Assembly: GCF_000152725.1 (NCBI RefSeq)
Contig: NZ_CH724131.1
Location: 2,668,912-2,732,911, forward strand
Direction of reading: 5' to 3'
Source of the DNA: Pseudooceanicola batsensis HTCC2597
GTDB taxonomy: Bacteria > Pseudomonadota > Alphaproteobacteria > Rhodobacterales > Rhodobacteraceae
DNA: 64,000 nt
The notes below the pieces were generated by a model, which saw only the letters and a program-made list of their open reading frames with translations, did no database searches and was not told the origin of the DNA. How positions within the stretch are numbered: the first letter of the stretch is position 1; each line of letters opens with the position of its first letter. The position numbers were made by a program, and so were the translations under genes. Below, one piece after another: positions 10,668 to 19,263 of this stretch.

Positions 10668-11257
10668 CGGCCAAACACCGTCCGGATGATGATGCGCAGG
10701 TCGTCGCGAAAGCGCCAGTTGCGCAGGTAGTGGAGGTTGATGCGGACCTTGTCGGGCCAGAGGACCTCGGCGTTGAAACGCTCGGGGTCCTCCACGCCGG
10801 CCAGCAGCCCCTCTTCGTCGCGGTACTTGAGCGTGGCGGGGCCCGTGATACCGGGTCGCAGCGTCAGGATCGCCCGCTCCTCGCCCTCGAGCCGGTCGAG
10901 AAAGCCCGGCACGTCGGGTCGGGGGCCGACAAAGGACATGTCGCCCTTGAGCACGTTCCAGAGCTGGGGGAGTTCGTCGAGTTTCCACCGGCGGAACCTG
11001 GCGCCGAGCGGCGTGATCCGGGCATCGCCGCGCACCGTGACGGTCGTGCCGCTGCCGACCCGCATGGTGCGCAGCTTGAGCACGCGGAACAGCCTGCCGT
11101 CCTTGCCGACGCGTGTCTGAAGGAAGAACCCGCTTGCCCGGGTATCCACGCTGGCCGCGACCCAGGCGACCAGAATGACCGGCCAGAGCAGCGCAAGGCC
11201 GACCGCCGAAAGGGCGATGTCGAAGGCGCGTTTTCTGATCCGGTCGGCCCGCGTCAT
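10664..11257 (-). CDS. Initiating sugar-1-phosphate transferase (bacterial sugar transferase, PglC-like)
   Basis: 197 residues, the size of the minimal monotopic PglC type without the N-terminal membrane domain of WcaJ. A single re-entrant helix occupies about residues 10-35. KLRTMR and LDELPQLWNVLKGDMSFVG followed by PRP are diagnostic of the family. It moves a sugar-1-phosphate from UDP to undecaprenyl phosphate, starting repeat-unit assembly. It sits six bases after fnlC and overlaps the sulfotransferase by four bases. The substrate could be UDP-linked QuiNAc4N, FucNAc or HexNAc. Confidence 0.9.
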   Translation of the reverse strand: MTRADRIRKRAFDIALSAVGLALLWPVILVAWVAASVDTRASGFFLQTRVGKDGRLFRVLKLRTMRVGSGTTVTVRGDARITPLGARFRRWKLDELPQLWNVLKGDMSFVGPRPDVPGFLDRLEGEERAILTLRPGITGPATLKYRDEEGLLAGVEDPERFNAEVLWPDKVRINLHYLRNWRFRDDLRIIIRTVFGR

Positions 11258-11263
11258 GTCACG

Positions 11264-12406
11264 TCAGTTGACCCGGATCCCGTCCCACTGATTGGACAGG
11301 CGGGCCGAGCCGAGGATCAGGTTCACGACGCGTTCCGAGGTGTTGGCGATGCAGTAGTCGGCCGGCACGGGGTGCTCCTGGCCGGCGGCGGTCCGTTCCT
11401 CGAAGGCCTGGGTGATCGCGGCGATGCCGTCCATGATCGTGTCCGGGTGCAGCCCGGTCATGATCAGGCATCCCGTATCCAGCCCCTCGGGCCGCTCGAT
11501 GGCATCGCGCGGCGTAATGGCGGGGAAGCCGAGGATCGAGGATTCCTCGGCGATGGTCCCGCTGTCCGAGATGGCGCAGAAGGCTTTCATCTGAAGGTGG
11601 TTGTAGTCGTGAAAGCCGAAGGGCTTTGCGTCGCGCACCAGCGGATGAAAATCCATGCCGAGCGCGTCCAGACGCTTGCGCGTCCGGGGGTGGGTCGAGA
11701 CGATGACCGGATAGCCATGGGTTTCGGCGATGGTGTTGAGCGTTTCGACCAGGGATCGCAGGCGTTCGGGGCTGTCGACATTCTCTTCGCGGTGCAGCGA
11801 GACGATGAAGTATTCGCGCGGCTTCAGCTCCAGCCGGGCAAGCACGTCCGACGCCTCGATCCGGTCGCGGTAATGGTCCAGAACCTCGCGCATCGGGCTG
11901 CCGGTCAGATAGATGCGGCGGTGGTGGATGCCCTCGGACAGAAGATGCCGGCGGGCATGTTCCGTGTAGACCAGGTTGAAATCGGCGATGTGGTCGACCA
12001 GCCGCCGGTTCGTCTCTTCCGGCACGTTGCGGTCGAAGGAGCGGTTGCCGGCTTCCATGTGGTAGACGGGGATCTTCATCCTCCGGGCCATGATGGCAGA
12101 GATGGCCGAGTTCGTGTCGCCGAGGATGACCACCGCGTCGGGCTTGCCATCGGCGATGACCTTTTCGGTGGCGGTCAGGATCCCGCCCAGCGTCTCGCCG
12201 AGAGAGCCGCCGCCGACGCCCAGGAAATGGTCGGGTTTCCGCACGCCGAGATCCTCGAAGAAGATCTCGTTCAACTCGTAATCCCAGTTCTGGCCGGTAT
12301 GGACCAGCAGGTGATCCGTGTAACGGTCCAGGCGCGCCATCACGCGCGAGAGGCGGATGATCTCGGGGCGGGTCCCGAGAATGGTCATCACCTTGAGCTT
12401 GCTCAT
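11264..12406 (-). CDS. fnlC: UDP-2-acetamido-2,6-dideoxy-hexose 2-epimerase (WecB/FnlC type)
   Basis: 380 residues, non-hydrolysing UDP-GlcNAc 2-epimerase fold: ILGTRPEIIRLSRV at the start, HTGQNWDYELN, HMEAGNRSFD, EETNRRLVDH, HPRTRKRL and SDSGTIAEE. Together with the two genes upstream this is the WbjB-WbjC-WbjD (FnlA-B-C) set. FnlC catalyses the last step, C2 epimerisation to UDP-N-acetyl-L-fucosamine. ATG at 12406 overlaps the fnlB stop by four bases. A plain UDP-ManNAc-forming WecB is the alternative, but the operon argues for FnlC. Confidence 0.88.
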   Translation of the reverse strand: MSKLKVMTILGTRPEIIRLSRVMARLDRYTDHLLVHTGQNWDYELNEIFFEDLGVRKPDHFLGVGGGSLGETLGGILTATEKVIADGKPDAVVILGDTNSAISAIMARRMKIPVYHMEAGNRSFDRNVPEETNRRLVDHIADFNLVYTEHARRHLLSEGIHHRRIYLTGSPMREVLDHYRDRIEASDVLARLELKPREYFIVSLHREENVDSPERLRSLVETLNTIAETHGYPVIVSTHPRTRKRLDALGMDFHPLVRDAKPFGFHDYNHLQMKAFCAISDSGTIAEESSILGFPAITPRDAIERPEGLDTGCLIMTGLHPDTIMDGIAAITQAFEERTAAGQEHPVPADYCIANTSERVVNLILGSARLSNQWDGIRVN

Positions 12407-13527
12407 GTCAGCACCTTGTCGGCAAAGGTATCGGGATTGGCCGGGTCGAACAGGTCGTGGGTCCAGAACAGCGTCAGCAGGTCGCTGTCGCCCACGTTCT
12501 CGATCGAATGGGTGTGCAGGGTCGGCATGTCCACCGGCGCGGGGCTGTCGCCCGAGACCCGGTATTCCCAGACCTCGTCGGTCAGCACCTTGCGGATGCG
12601 GATCACCGCCTCGCCCTGGACGACGAGGAACCGTTCCACCTTGCCCAGGTGGAAGTGATCGCCGCGGGTGATGCCGGGCTTGGTCGTCGACAGGAAGGTC
12701 TGGCCGCCGCCCCCGCCCTTGACCGCCTCGAAGAGCGTGCCGCGCGCATCGGTGTTGAGCCTGAGCGGGCGGGGCCACTGATCGGGGTACGACGCCGCGC
12801 GATAGCTGTTGAACAGTGCCAGGTCGAAGGGATCCGAGAGATCGGGATAGATGTTCGCCGTGTAGCTGTCGTGGAACGCCTGGAGTCTGGCGTAGAGGTC
12901 GGGAACCGTGATCGGCCTCGGCTCGGGCTGGAGCCGTCCGGTGATCCCCTCCTCGATCGCGCCGATGGCCAGGTCGGCCACCGCTCCGGCATAGAGCAGG
13001 TTCACCCGCCCCTCCGGGTTCACCTCGGGCGTTTCGCCGGCAAGGATCCGGTCGATCAGCGTGGCGGTGACGTTGTTGTAGAAGGGCCGCGCGCCTTCGC
13101 CGAAGATATGCGGCAGGACGAGGTCGGTATAGCGGCCCGCGAAGGCGTCGAGCGTTTCGCCCGCGATGCGCTTGGACCGGCCATAGGGCGTGTCGGATGC
13201 GGCGTGGGTGGAATTGGCATAGACGACATGCGGATCGGAGCCGGCGGCGCGGCAGGTCGCGGCCAGGCGCTGCGCGATGGCGGGGTTGGCGGCCTCGACC
13301 TCGTCATCCGGCGCACGGTTCACCCCCGCGAAATGCAGGATGCCATGGGCCCCGGTCACCGCCTCGTGCAGCCGGGCGTCGTCGTCGAAGGCGGCGTGAT
13401 CCAGCGCGACGATGTCATAGGGCTCGGCCTCGCCCCGGAACCGCGCGGCGCAGTTGGCCGCGTGCAGTCGCGCATGGCTGTGCCAGCCCAGCAGGCCGCG
13501 CGCGCCGGTGACGACGATCCGCTTCAT
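12403..13527 (-). CDS. fnlB: UDP-2-acetamido-2,6-dideoxy-hexos-4-ulose reductase/epimerase (WbjC/FnlB)
   Basis: 374 residues in two parts. An N-terminal NAD(P)-binding SDR domain has GARGLLGWH near 8-16 and YGRSKRIAGE, with catalytic Tyr and Lys. A C-terminal cupin-like domain has GITRGDHFHLGKVERF and LHTHSIENVG. This fusion is characteristic of WbjC/CapF. CapF-type enzymes use the cupin half for C3 epimerisation and the SDR half for C4 reduction. Start ATG overlaps the stop of fnlA by four bases, and its own stop overlaps the fnlC start. Confidence 0.92.
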   Translation of the reverse strand: MKRIVVTGARGLLGWHSHARLHAANCAARFRGEAEPYDIVALDHAAFDDDARLHEAVTGAHGILHFAGVNRAPDDEVEAANPAIAQRLAATCRAAGSDPHVVYANSTHAASDTPYGRSKRIAGETLDAFAGRYTDLVLPHIFGEGARPFYNNVTATLIDRILAGETPEVNPEGRVNLLYAGAVADLAIGAIEEGITGRLQPEPRPITVPDLYARLQAFHDSYTANIYPDLSDPFDLALFNSYRAASYPDQWPRPLRLNTDARGTLFEAVKGGGGGQTFLSTTKPGITRGDHFHLGKVERFLVVQGEAVIRIRKVLTDEVWEYRVSGDSPAPVDMPTLHTHSIENVGDSDLLTLFWTHDLFDPANPDTFADKVLT

Positions 13528-14582
13528 GCAGCGGCCTCTTTCGACGCGGCGAGTTCGGCCCGGATCTCGGGAAGGGTGACCAGCAGGTCCTTCACCTCGT
13601 CCACCGTAAGCTGGCGGGTGTTGTGCGAGTGATAATCGCCCTGCTCGACCACGTGCTGATCGCCCTCGCTGAAATACGGCTTGTAGTTCAGGTCGCGGTT
13701 GTCGAGGCGGATGCGGTAGTAATCCCCCATGTCCTCGGACTGCGTCAGTTCCTGCGCGCTGGCCAGCGTCTCGTAGAGCTTCTCGGCATGGCGCCAACCG
13801 ATGATCTCGACCGGGTGGTCCGGCGCGCCGAAAAGCTGTTTCAGCGCCTCGACAAGGTCGGCGATGGTCGAGGCCGGGGCCTTCTTGATGAACAGGTCGC
13901 CCTGCTGGGCGTGGGTAAAGGCGTACTTGACCAGCGCCACGCTGTCCCGCAGCGGCATCAGGAAGCGGGTCATCGTCGGTTCGGTGACGGTGATCGGCTT
14001 GCCCGCGCGGATCTGCCGGACGAACAGCGGAATGGCCGAGCCGCGCGAATACATGACGTTGCCGTAGCGGACGCAGGAGACCGTGGTCGCGGCCCCCTGG
14101 CCCAGTTCGCGCGCCGCCGCCTGGGCCGTCTTTTCCATCATCGCCTTGGACATGCCCATGGCGTTGACCGGAAACACCGCCTTGTCGGTGGACAGGCAGA
14201 CCAGGCTCTTCACCTCGGCGGCGATGGCGGAGCGGATGACGTTCTCGGACCCGACGATGTTCGTGCGCACGGCCTCGAGCGGAAAGAACTCGCAACTCGG
14301 CACCTGTTTCAGCGCGGCGGCGTGAAAGACGCTTTGCACGCCCTGCATGGCGCGGGCGACGGATTCGCGGTCGCGGACATCGCCGATGTAGAAGCGGATG
14401 CGCTCGTCCCGCAGCTGGTTGCGCAGCGCGTCCTGCTTTTCCTCGTCGCGGCTGAGGATCCGGACCTCCTCGACGCCCGAGGCCAGAAGGTCGTTCAGCA
14501 TGGTCTTGCCGAAGGACCCGGTGCCGCCGGTGATCAGGACTTTGCCGACGCTTTCGCCGATTCCGCTGGTGGTCTCGCTCAC
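13524..14582 (-). CDS. fnlA: UDP-GlcNAc 4,6-dehydratase/5-epimerase (WbjB/FnlA)
   Basis: 352 residues. NAD-binding GGTGSFGK is near residues 18-25, STDKA in the active-site strand, and NAMGMSKA supplies the Met-Lys pair of the soluble inverting dehydratases. It makes UDP-2-acetamido-2,6-dideoxy-L-arabino-hexos-4-ulose, the first step to UDP-L-FucNAc. It lacks the membrane helices of the 944-2938 protein, so the two dehydratases should make different 4-keto sugars. GTG start at 14582; first gene of a six-gene minus-strand operon with four-base overlaps at most junctions. Confidence 0.92.
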   Translation of the reverse strand: MSETTSGIGESVGKVLITGGTGSFGKTMLNDLLASGVEEVRILSRDEEKQDALRNQLRDERIRFYIGDVRDRESVARAMQGVQSVFHAAALKQVPSCEFFPLEAVRTNIVGSENVIRSAIAAEVKSLVCLSTDKAVFPVNAMGMSKAMMEKTAQAAARELGQGAATTVSCVRYGNVMYSRGSAIPLFVRQIRAGKPITVTEPTMTRFLMPLRDSVALVKYAFTHAQQGDLFIKKAPASTIADLVEALKQLFGAPDHPVEIIGWRHAEKLYETLASAQELTQSEDMGDYYRIRLDNRDLNYKPYFSEGDQHVVEQGDYHSHNTRQLTVDEVKDLLVTLPEIRAELAASKEAAA

Positions 14583-14737
14583 TGGTCACCTATGTCTAGT
14601 TCGTCATGCGTGGCGGATCGCCGGTTCCGCCGTTTCAGTAGCCGATTGAGCTTCGGTATTGAAGCCCGCCATTTGGCTTTCCTCCTCGGTTGCGGGCGGG
14701 CATGGCCGTGCGCGGGGAAAGCAGGTAAGGCAGTGAA

Positions 14738-15847
14738 ATGACGACCGAACCGACCGAGATATTCCTTGTCTGCAACCCCGGCCTCGAAGAGGTTCTGCGG
14801 GACGAGGCGCAGGAGCGCGGATTTGCCGACCCGCAGGCGGTGCCGGGGGGTGTCACGATCGGCGGCGGCTGGCCGGAGGTCTGGCGCGCCAATCTCGAGA
14901 TGCGGGGGGCGACCCGGGTTCTTGCGCGGATCGGTTCGTTCCGGGCGTTCCATCTCGCCCAGCTCGACAAGCGGGCGCGGAAGTTTCCCTTCGGCGAGGT
15001 GCTGCGCCCCGATGTTCCGGTCAGCGTCGAGGCGGTGTGCCGCAAGTCGAAGATCTACCACGACCGGGCCGCCGCGCAACGGATCGAGAGGGCGTTGACC
15101 GAAACGCATGGCATCACCGTCGCCAAGGCCGCGCCGGTGCGGATCATGGCCCGGATCGAGGATGACCTGGTGTCCTTCAGCGTCGACACGACCGGAGAGT
15201 CCCTGCACAAGCGCGGACACAAGGCCGCCGTCGGCAAGGCGCCCATGCGCGAGACGCTGGCCGCGCTGTTCCTGCGGCGCTGCGGCTTCACGGGGGCGGA
15301 GCCGGTGGTGGACCCGATGTGCGGGTCCGGCACCTTCGTGATCGAGGCGGCGGAAATCGCGCTCGGGCTTCAGGCCGGGCGGTCGCGGGCCTTCGCCTTC
15401 GAACAATTGGCGGGATTCGATGCCGCGGCTTTTGCGGCGCTGGCGAAAGAGCCTGGAACAGGGCCGGATTTGCGGTTCTTCGGCTCGGACCGCGATGCCG
15501 GCGCCATCGCCAACAGCCGGTCCAATGCAGAGCGGGCGGGCGTCGCGGCGGTGACCGAATTCCTCCAGGCGCCCATCAGCGATCTGGCCCGCCCCGAGGG
15601 GGGTCCCGGCCTCGTCATCATCAACCCGCCCTATGGCGGCCGGATCGGCAACCGCAAGATGCTCTTCGCGCTCTACGGCAGCATGGGCGAGGTTCTGAAG
15701 GAGCGTTTCGGCGGCTGGCGCGTCGGGATCATCACCGACGACGGCGGCCTGGCCCGGGCCACCGGCCTGCCGTTCCACATGGGCGAGCCGCCGGTGGATC
15801 ACGGCGGCCTGAAGGTCAGGCTCTACCGGACCGATCCGCTGGGCTAG
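14738..15847 (+). CDS. rlmL: THUMP-domain class I RNA methyltransferase (RlmL-like, 23S rRNA m2G)
   Basis: 369 residues. The N-terminal THUMP region begins EIFLVCNPGLEEVLRDEA and includes HKRGHKAAVGKAPMRETLAA. The C-terminal Rossmann methyltransferase has DPMCGSGTFVIEAA and the catalytic INPPYGGRIG. It matches the N-terminal half of E. coli RlmL/YcbY (m2G2445); the RlmK half is absent, as is usual outside gammaproteobacteria. Its TAG stop shares the CTAG at 15844-15847 with the convergent ggt gene. Confidence 0.9.
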   Translation: MTTEPTEIFLVCNPGLEEVLRDEAQERGFADPQAVPGGVTIGGGWPEVWRANLEMRGATRVLARIGSFRAFHLAQLDKRARKFPFGEVLRPDVPVSVEAVCRKSKIYHDRAAAQRIERALTETHGITVAKAAPVRIMARIEDDLVSFSVDTTGESLHKRGHKAAVGKAPMRETLAALFLRRCGFTGAEPVVDPMCGSGTFVIEAAEIALGLQAGRSRAFAFEQLAGFDAAAFAALAKEPGTGPDLRFFGSDRDAGAIANSRSNAERAGVAAVTEFLQAPISDLARPEGGPGLVIINPPYGGRIGNRKMLFALYGSMGEVLKERFGGWRVGIITDDGGLARATGLPFHMGEPPVDHGGLKVRLYRTDPLG

Positions 15848-17397
15848 ACGTCATCCTCGCGCAGGGCGTCGGCCCAGGGCGACATGACTTCGGTACAGCC
15901 GGCGTTCCGGCCGTCGATCCGGTGTACCGCCGAGGGACAGGCCCAGGCGAAGGGATAGGTCATGTTCGGCCGCGCCTCGGTCCGGTGTCCCGCGCTCAGG
16001 GTCTCCAGAACCTCGCGCGGCAGGGCCGCGTCGGCGATCAGCACCTCGCCCGAACAATCGATCCGGGGATGATGGAACGCCTCTTCCAGCGACATGCCGG
16101 CATCGGTCATCATCGTCGCAAGCTGCGCCACCGCCCCCATGATCTTGCGCCCGCCCGAAGCCCCGACGGCGAAACCGCCCGAAGGCTCACGCACGATGGT
16201 CGGACAGATGTTCATAAGGCAGGGCTTGCCGGGGGCCAGGGAATTCGGTTTCCCAGGTTCGGGATCGAACCACATGATGCCGTTGTTCATCAGAAGACCC
16301 GTCGACTGCGACAGCGTCCGGCTGCCGAAGATCGACAGCAGGGTCTGCGTCAGCGCGACCATGTTGCCATGTCGGTCGACGATCGAGAAATGGCTGGTGC
16401 AGGCCGGGCTGCCATGGGTTTCACCATCATGGCCCATGGTGGCAAGCCGGTGCTCGTACGCCCCGAACAGAGCGTCCGCCATGGCCGGCACGTCGAGGTG
16501 GCCGGAGACGGGGAGACGCGCGAAGTAATCCGCCAGGGTGGGTCCGGCGGTCAGGCCCGGCATGGCGTGGATGCGGGCAGCGCCCCGGTCCAGGCCGAGC
16601 GGTTCGTGGAACGCGGCGACATAGTTCCGCAGATCGTCGCGCGAGAGCGATCCGCCCTTTCCCTGCACATCCGCGACCAGGGCGGCGGCGATATCGCCCT
16701 CGTAGAAATCCCGCGCGCCCGCCTCGATCAGCCGGTCGAGCGTGGCCGCCATCCCGGAAAAGTCCAGCCGCTGCTGCCTGGTCGCCGTCCAGCCGCCGAT
16801 GCGCGGCCACGTGCCATCCTCGAGAAAGATCGCCGCAAGGTCGGGATCCTGCGCGATCAGTCGTGCCGACGAGGTCGTGAGCAGCGCCGAATACCAGTCT
16901 GCAAGCGGACCTGCCCGGGCGATGTCGCGGGCCGGTGCCAGCAGATCGCCCCATGGCATGGTCGCGAAGCGCCGATGCGCCGCCTCCATCCCCGCCACCA
17001 TCCCGGGGATGGCGATCGCCGTCGCCCCCACCACGTTGCGGTCGTCCTCAACCGAGGGCCAGGGAAAGAGGTCCGAGACCCGGCCCTGACCGGTCAGCGG
17101 ATAATCGGCCGGGTCCAGCGCCGCCGGAGAGACCATGCCGAAGTTCAGCGCATAGGCCTTCTGCTCGTCTTCCCGCCAGATCAGCATGGCGCCGCCGCCG
17201 CCCGGGCCGCTCATCCAAGGCTCGACCACGCCGAGGGCGAAGCCCACGGCAATCGCGGCATCGACCGCGTCGCCACCGTCCTTCAGCACCTGAGCGCCGA
17301 CCCGGCTGGCCTGGCTGTGCTGTGTCGCGACCACCCCCAGATCCGTCTCTGACACGCGCTTTCGGGTCTGTTGCGTCGTTGAAAAGTTCGTCTGCAC
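15844..17397 (-). CDS. ggt: Gamma-glutamyltransferase family protein
   Basis: 517 residues, Ntn-hydrolase of the GGT family. The expected autoprocessing nucleophile is Thr334 in ACTSHFSIVD, which would free a small subunit of about 184 residues. GDAVDAAIA near 42-50 and GSGPGGGG-like SGPGGGGAML near 63-72 are conserved large-subunit motifs. No signal peptide is visible, so a cytoplasmic enzyme is expected, unlike periplasmic E. coli GGT. The GTG start has a strong AGGAGGAG nine bases after the upstream dehydrogenase gene, so the pair is an operon. Confidence 0.88.
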   Translation of the reverse strand: MQTNFSTTQQTRKRVSETDLGVVATQHSQASRVGAQVLKDGGDAVDAAIAVGFALGVVEPWMSGPGGGGAMLIWREDEQKAYALNFGMVSPAALDPADYPLTGQGRVSDLFPWPSVEDDRNVVGATAIAIPGMVAGMEAAHRRFATMPWGDLLAPARDIARAGPLADWYSALLTTSSARLIAQDPDLAAIFLEDGTWPRIGGWTATRQQRLDFSGMAATLDRLIEAGARDFYEGDIAAALVADVQGKGGSLSRDDLRNYVAAFHEPLGLDRGAARIHAMPGLTAGPTLADYFARLPVSGHLDVPAMADALFGAYEHRLATMGHDGETHGSPACTSHFSIVDRHGNMVALTQTLLSIFGSRTLSQSTGLLMNNGIMWFDPEPGKPNSLAPGKPCLMNICPTIVREPSGGFAVGASGGRKIMGAVAQLATMMTDAGMSLEEAFHHPRIDCSGEVLIADAALPREVLETLSAGHRTEARPNMTYPFAWACPSAVHRIDGRNAGCTEVMSPWADALREDDV

Positions 17398-17406
17398 GGG
17401 CTCCTC

Positions 17407-18810
17407 CTATTCCGGCGGAAGCAGCTTCCCCGGGTTCATGATGTTCAGCGGATCGAGCGCCCGCTTGATCGCCCGCATCGCGGCGAGCGCGGCGGGATCC
17501 TTGCGGCGCGCCATCGAGCTCAGCTTGGCGGTTCCGATCCCGTGTTCGGCACTGAACGAGCCGCCGAGATCCAGCACGATATCCTCGACCCGCTCCATGA
17601 TCTCGTCCTTGCAGGCTGGATCCTCGGACGTGGGCCAGACGGTGTAATGCACGTTGCCGTCGCCCAGATGCGCGACGACCGTCGTCCCGGCGCCGGGGTC
17701 CACCTCGCGCAGGACGGCATCCGCGCGGGTGAGAAAGGTCTCGACCCGGTCGAGCGGGACGGCCACGTCGTTGGTGATCCTGTTCGGCCGCAGCGACGCG
17801 ACCTCGGCCGCGGCTTCGCGCCGGGCCCAGAGCTCGCGCCGCTGCGCCTCGTTCCGGGCGACGACGGCATCGGCGATACGGCCCTCCTCCAGATACCGGC
17901 CGAGAAGCTCCTCGAGATCGGCGACGATGGGAACGGCACCGGTCCCGTCGGGTGTGCAGTCGCGCGGGGCCAGCGCGCCGATCTCGATCAGGATATTGAC
18001 CGGATGGGGGCGGTCGAAGGGTCTGCGGTGCGCGGGATCGAGTTTGAGGTAATCCGCGACATAGCTGTCCGGCATGTATTCGAAGGCCTCGACCAGACCG
18101 CCGGTCTCGCGCTGCACCTCGTTCAGCAGGGGAAGCGCATCCGAGAGGTTCTCCATCCCGATCATGGCGGTGGCATAGGCCCCCGGCCTCGGCCTGAGCT
18201 TCAGCGTGGCCGCGGTGATCACGCCCAGCGTCCCCTCGGCGCCGATCAGCAGGTGGCGCAGGTCGTAGCCCGAGTTGTTCTTGTGCAGCCCGCTCATCAG
18301 GTCGACGATCTCGCCATCGGGCAGAACGGCCTCGAGCCCGAGGACCAGATCGCGGGTGTTGCCATGGCGCAGCACGTTCGACCCGCCGGCATTGGTGCCG
18401 AGAAACCCGCCGACCCGCGCCGACCCCTTGGCCCCGAAGGTGAGCGGAAACACCAGCCCCCTCGCTTCGGCCGCGTCGTGGATGTCCTGCAGGATGGCGC
18501 CTGCCTCGACCACGGCGACCTGGGCATCGACGCGGATCTCGCGGATCGCCGCCATGCGTTCGAAGGAGAGGATCACCGCCTCGCCCACGCCCGCGCCGCA
18601 GAGGCCGGTCCGGCCGCCGACCGGGATGACGGGGAACCGCAACTCGTTGGCCAGTTTGACCACCGCGGCGACCTCGGCAGTATCGGCGGGGCGGACCACG
18701 GCCAGCGGCTCGGCCCGGCGCATGGCCGAGATATCCACCGCATAGGGTGCCGCGTCCGCGCCGCGCAGCAGGTTCTTCTCGCCGACGATGGCGATCAGTC
18801 TGTCGATCAT
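17407..18810 (-). CDS. FAD-binding 2-hydroxyacid dehydrogenase (GlcD/D-lactate dehydrogenase-like)
   Basis: 467 residues, PCMH-type FAD-binding domain then FAD-oxidase C-terminal domain. FPVIPVGGRTGLCGAGVG near 80-100 is the pyrophosphate loop. HLGDGNVHYTVWP carries the metal-binding His and Asn-His region, and SAEHGIG is near the end. Family members oxidise glycolate, D-lactate or D-2-hydroxyglutarate with a flavin. No GlcE/GlcF subunits follow, so it is a single-subunit type; the substrate is undetermined. It shares a transcript with ggt. Confidence 0.85.
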   Translation of the reverse strand: MIDRLIAIVGEKNLLRGADAAPYAVDISAMRRAEPLAVVRPADTAEVAAVVKLANELRFPVIPVGGRTGLCGAGVGEAVILSFERMAAIREIRVDAQVAVVEAGAILQDIHDAAEARGLVFPLTFGAKGSARVGGFLGTNAGGSNVLRHGNTRDLVLGLEAVLPDGEIVDLMSGLHKNNSGYDLRHLLIGAEGTLGVITAATLKLRPRPGAYATAMIGMENLSDALPLLNEVQRETGGLVEAFEYMPDSYVADYLKLDPAHRRPFDRPHPVNILIEIGALAPRDCTPDGTGAVPIVADLEELLGRYLEEGRIADAVVARNEAQRRELWARREAAAEVASLRPNRITNDVAVPLDRVETFLTRADAVLREVDPGAGTTVVAHLGDGNVHYTVWPTSEDPACKDEIMERVEDIVLDLGGSFSAEHGIGTAKLSSMARRKDPAALAAMRAIKRALDPLNIMNPGKLLPPE

Positions 18811-18898
18811 CCGGCTGTCCTCCCAGACTGCGGATGATGCGACCTGCGTCCGCCGGAGGCAAGAGCCGCCCGGCCGCGGACGTCACGGGTTTTCGCGC

Positions 18899-18927
18899 TT
18901 GACCTGACCTGCGGCTTCGCCTAAACG
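18899..18927 (+). promoter_or_regulatory. Sigma-70-like promoter for tRNA-Met
   Basis: TTGACC (18899-18904), a 17-base spacer and TAAACG (18922-18927) end ten bases before the mature tRNA, so transcription would start just ahead of it. Confidence 0.5.
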
Positions 18928-18937
18928 GCCCCGGTCT

Positions 18938-19014
18938 GGCGGAGTAGCTCAGGTGGTTAGAGCAGCGGAATCATAATCCGCGTGTCGGGGGTTCAAGTCC
19001 CTCCTCCGCTACCA
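18938..19014 (+). tRNA. tRNA-Met (anticodon CAT), elongator type
   Basis: A 77-nt cloverleaf. The acceptor stem GGCGGAG pairs with CTCCGCT (G-U at position 1-72). The anticodon stem GCGGA/TCCGC has loop ATCATAA (CAT), the T-arm is GGGGGTTCAAGTCCC, and CCA is encoded. It lacks the CGCGGGG acceptor of initiator tRNA. It resembles elongator tRNA-Met more than the lysidine-modified tRNA-Ile2, which I exclude on overall similarity only. Confidence 0.92.
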
Positions 19015-19263
19015 GACTTTCCTGAAACGAGTTGATCATCGCCACCCTTGCAGGGGTTTGGTCCTGCGTGTGGAGAGCATGCCCGGTGGCAGGATGGCAG
19101 AGCCGCATCGTCAGCGTGATCCGGCCGCATTGCTGGGACGGTGAATCCGGCGCAGGCCTCGAGCGTGTCGACCATCTTCGATTACCCCAACGGCTTCTGC
19201 AAAACTGCTCTGCAGAGACTCGGCGCTGGACGGAAAAGCCTCTCCGGGGCGCGGCGCCTCCGG

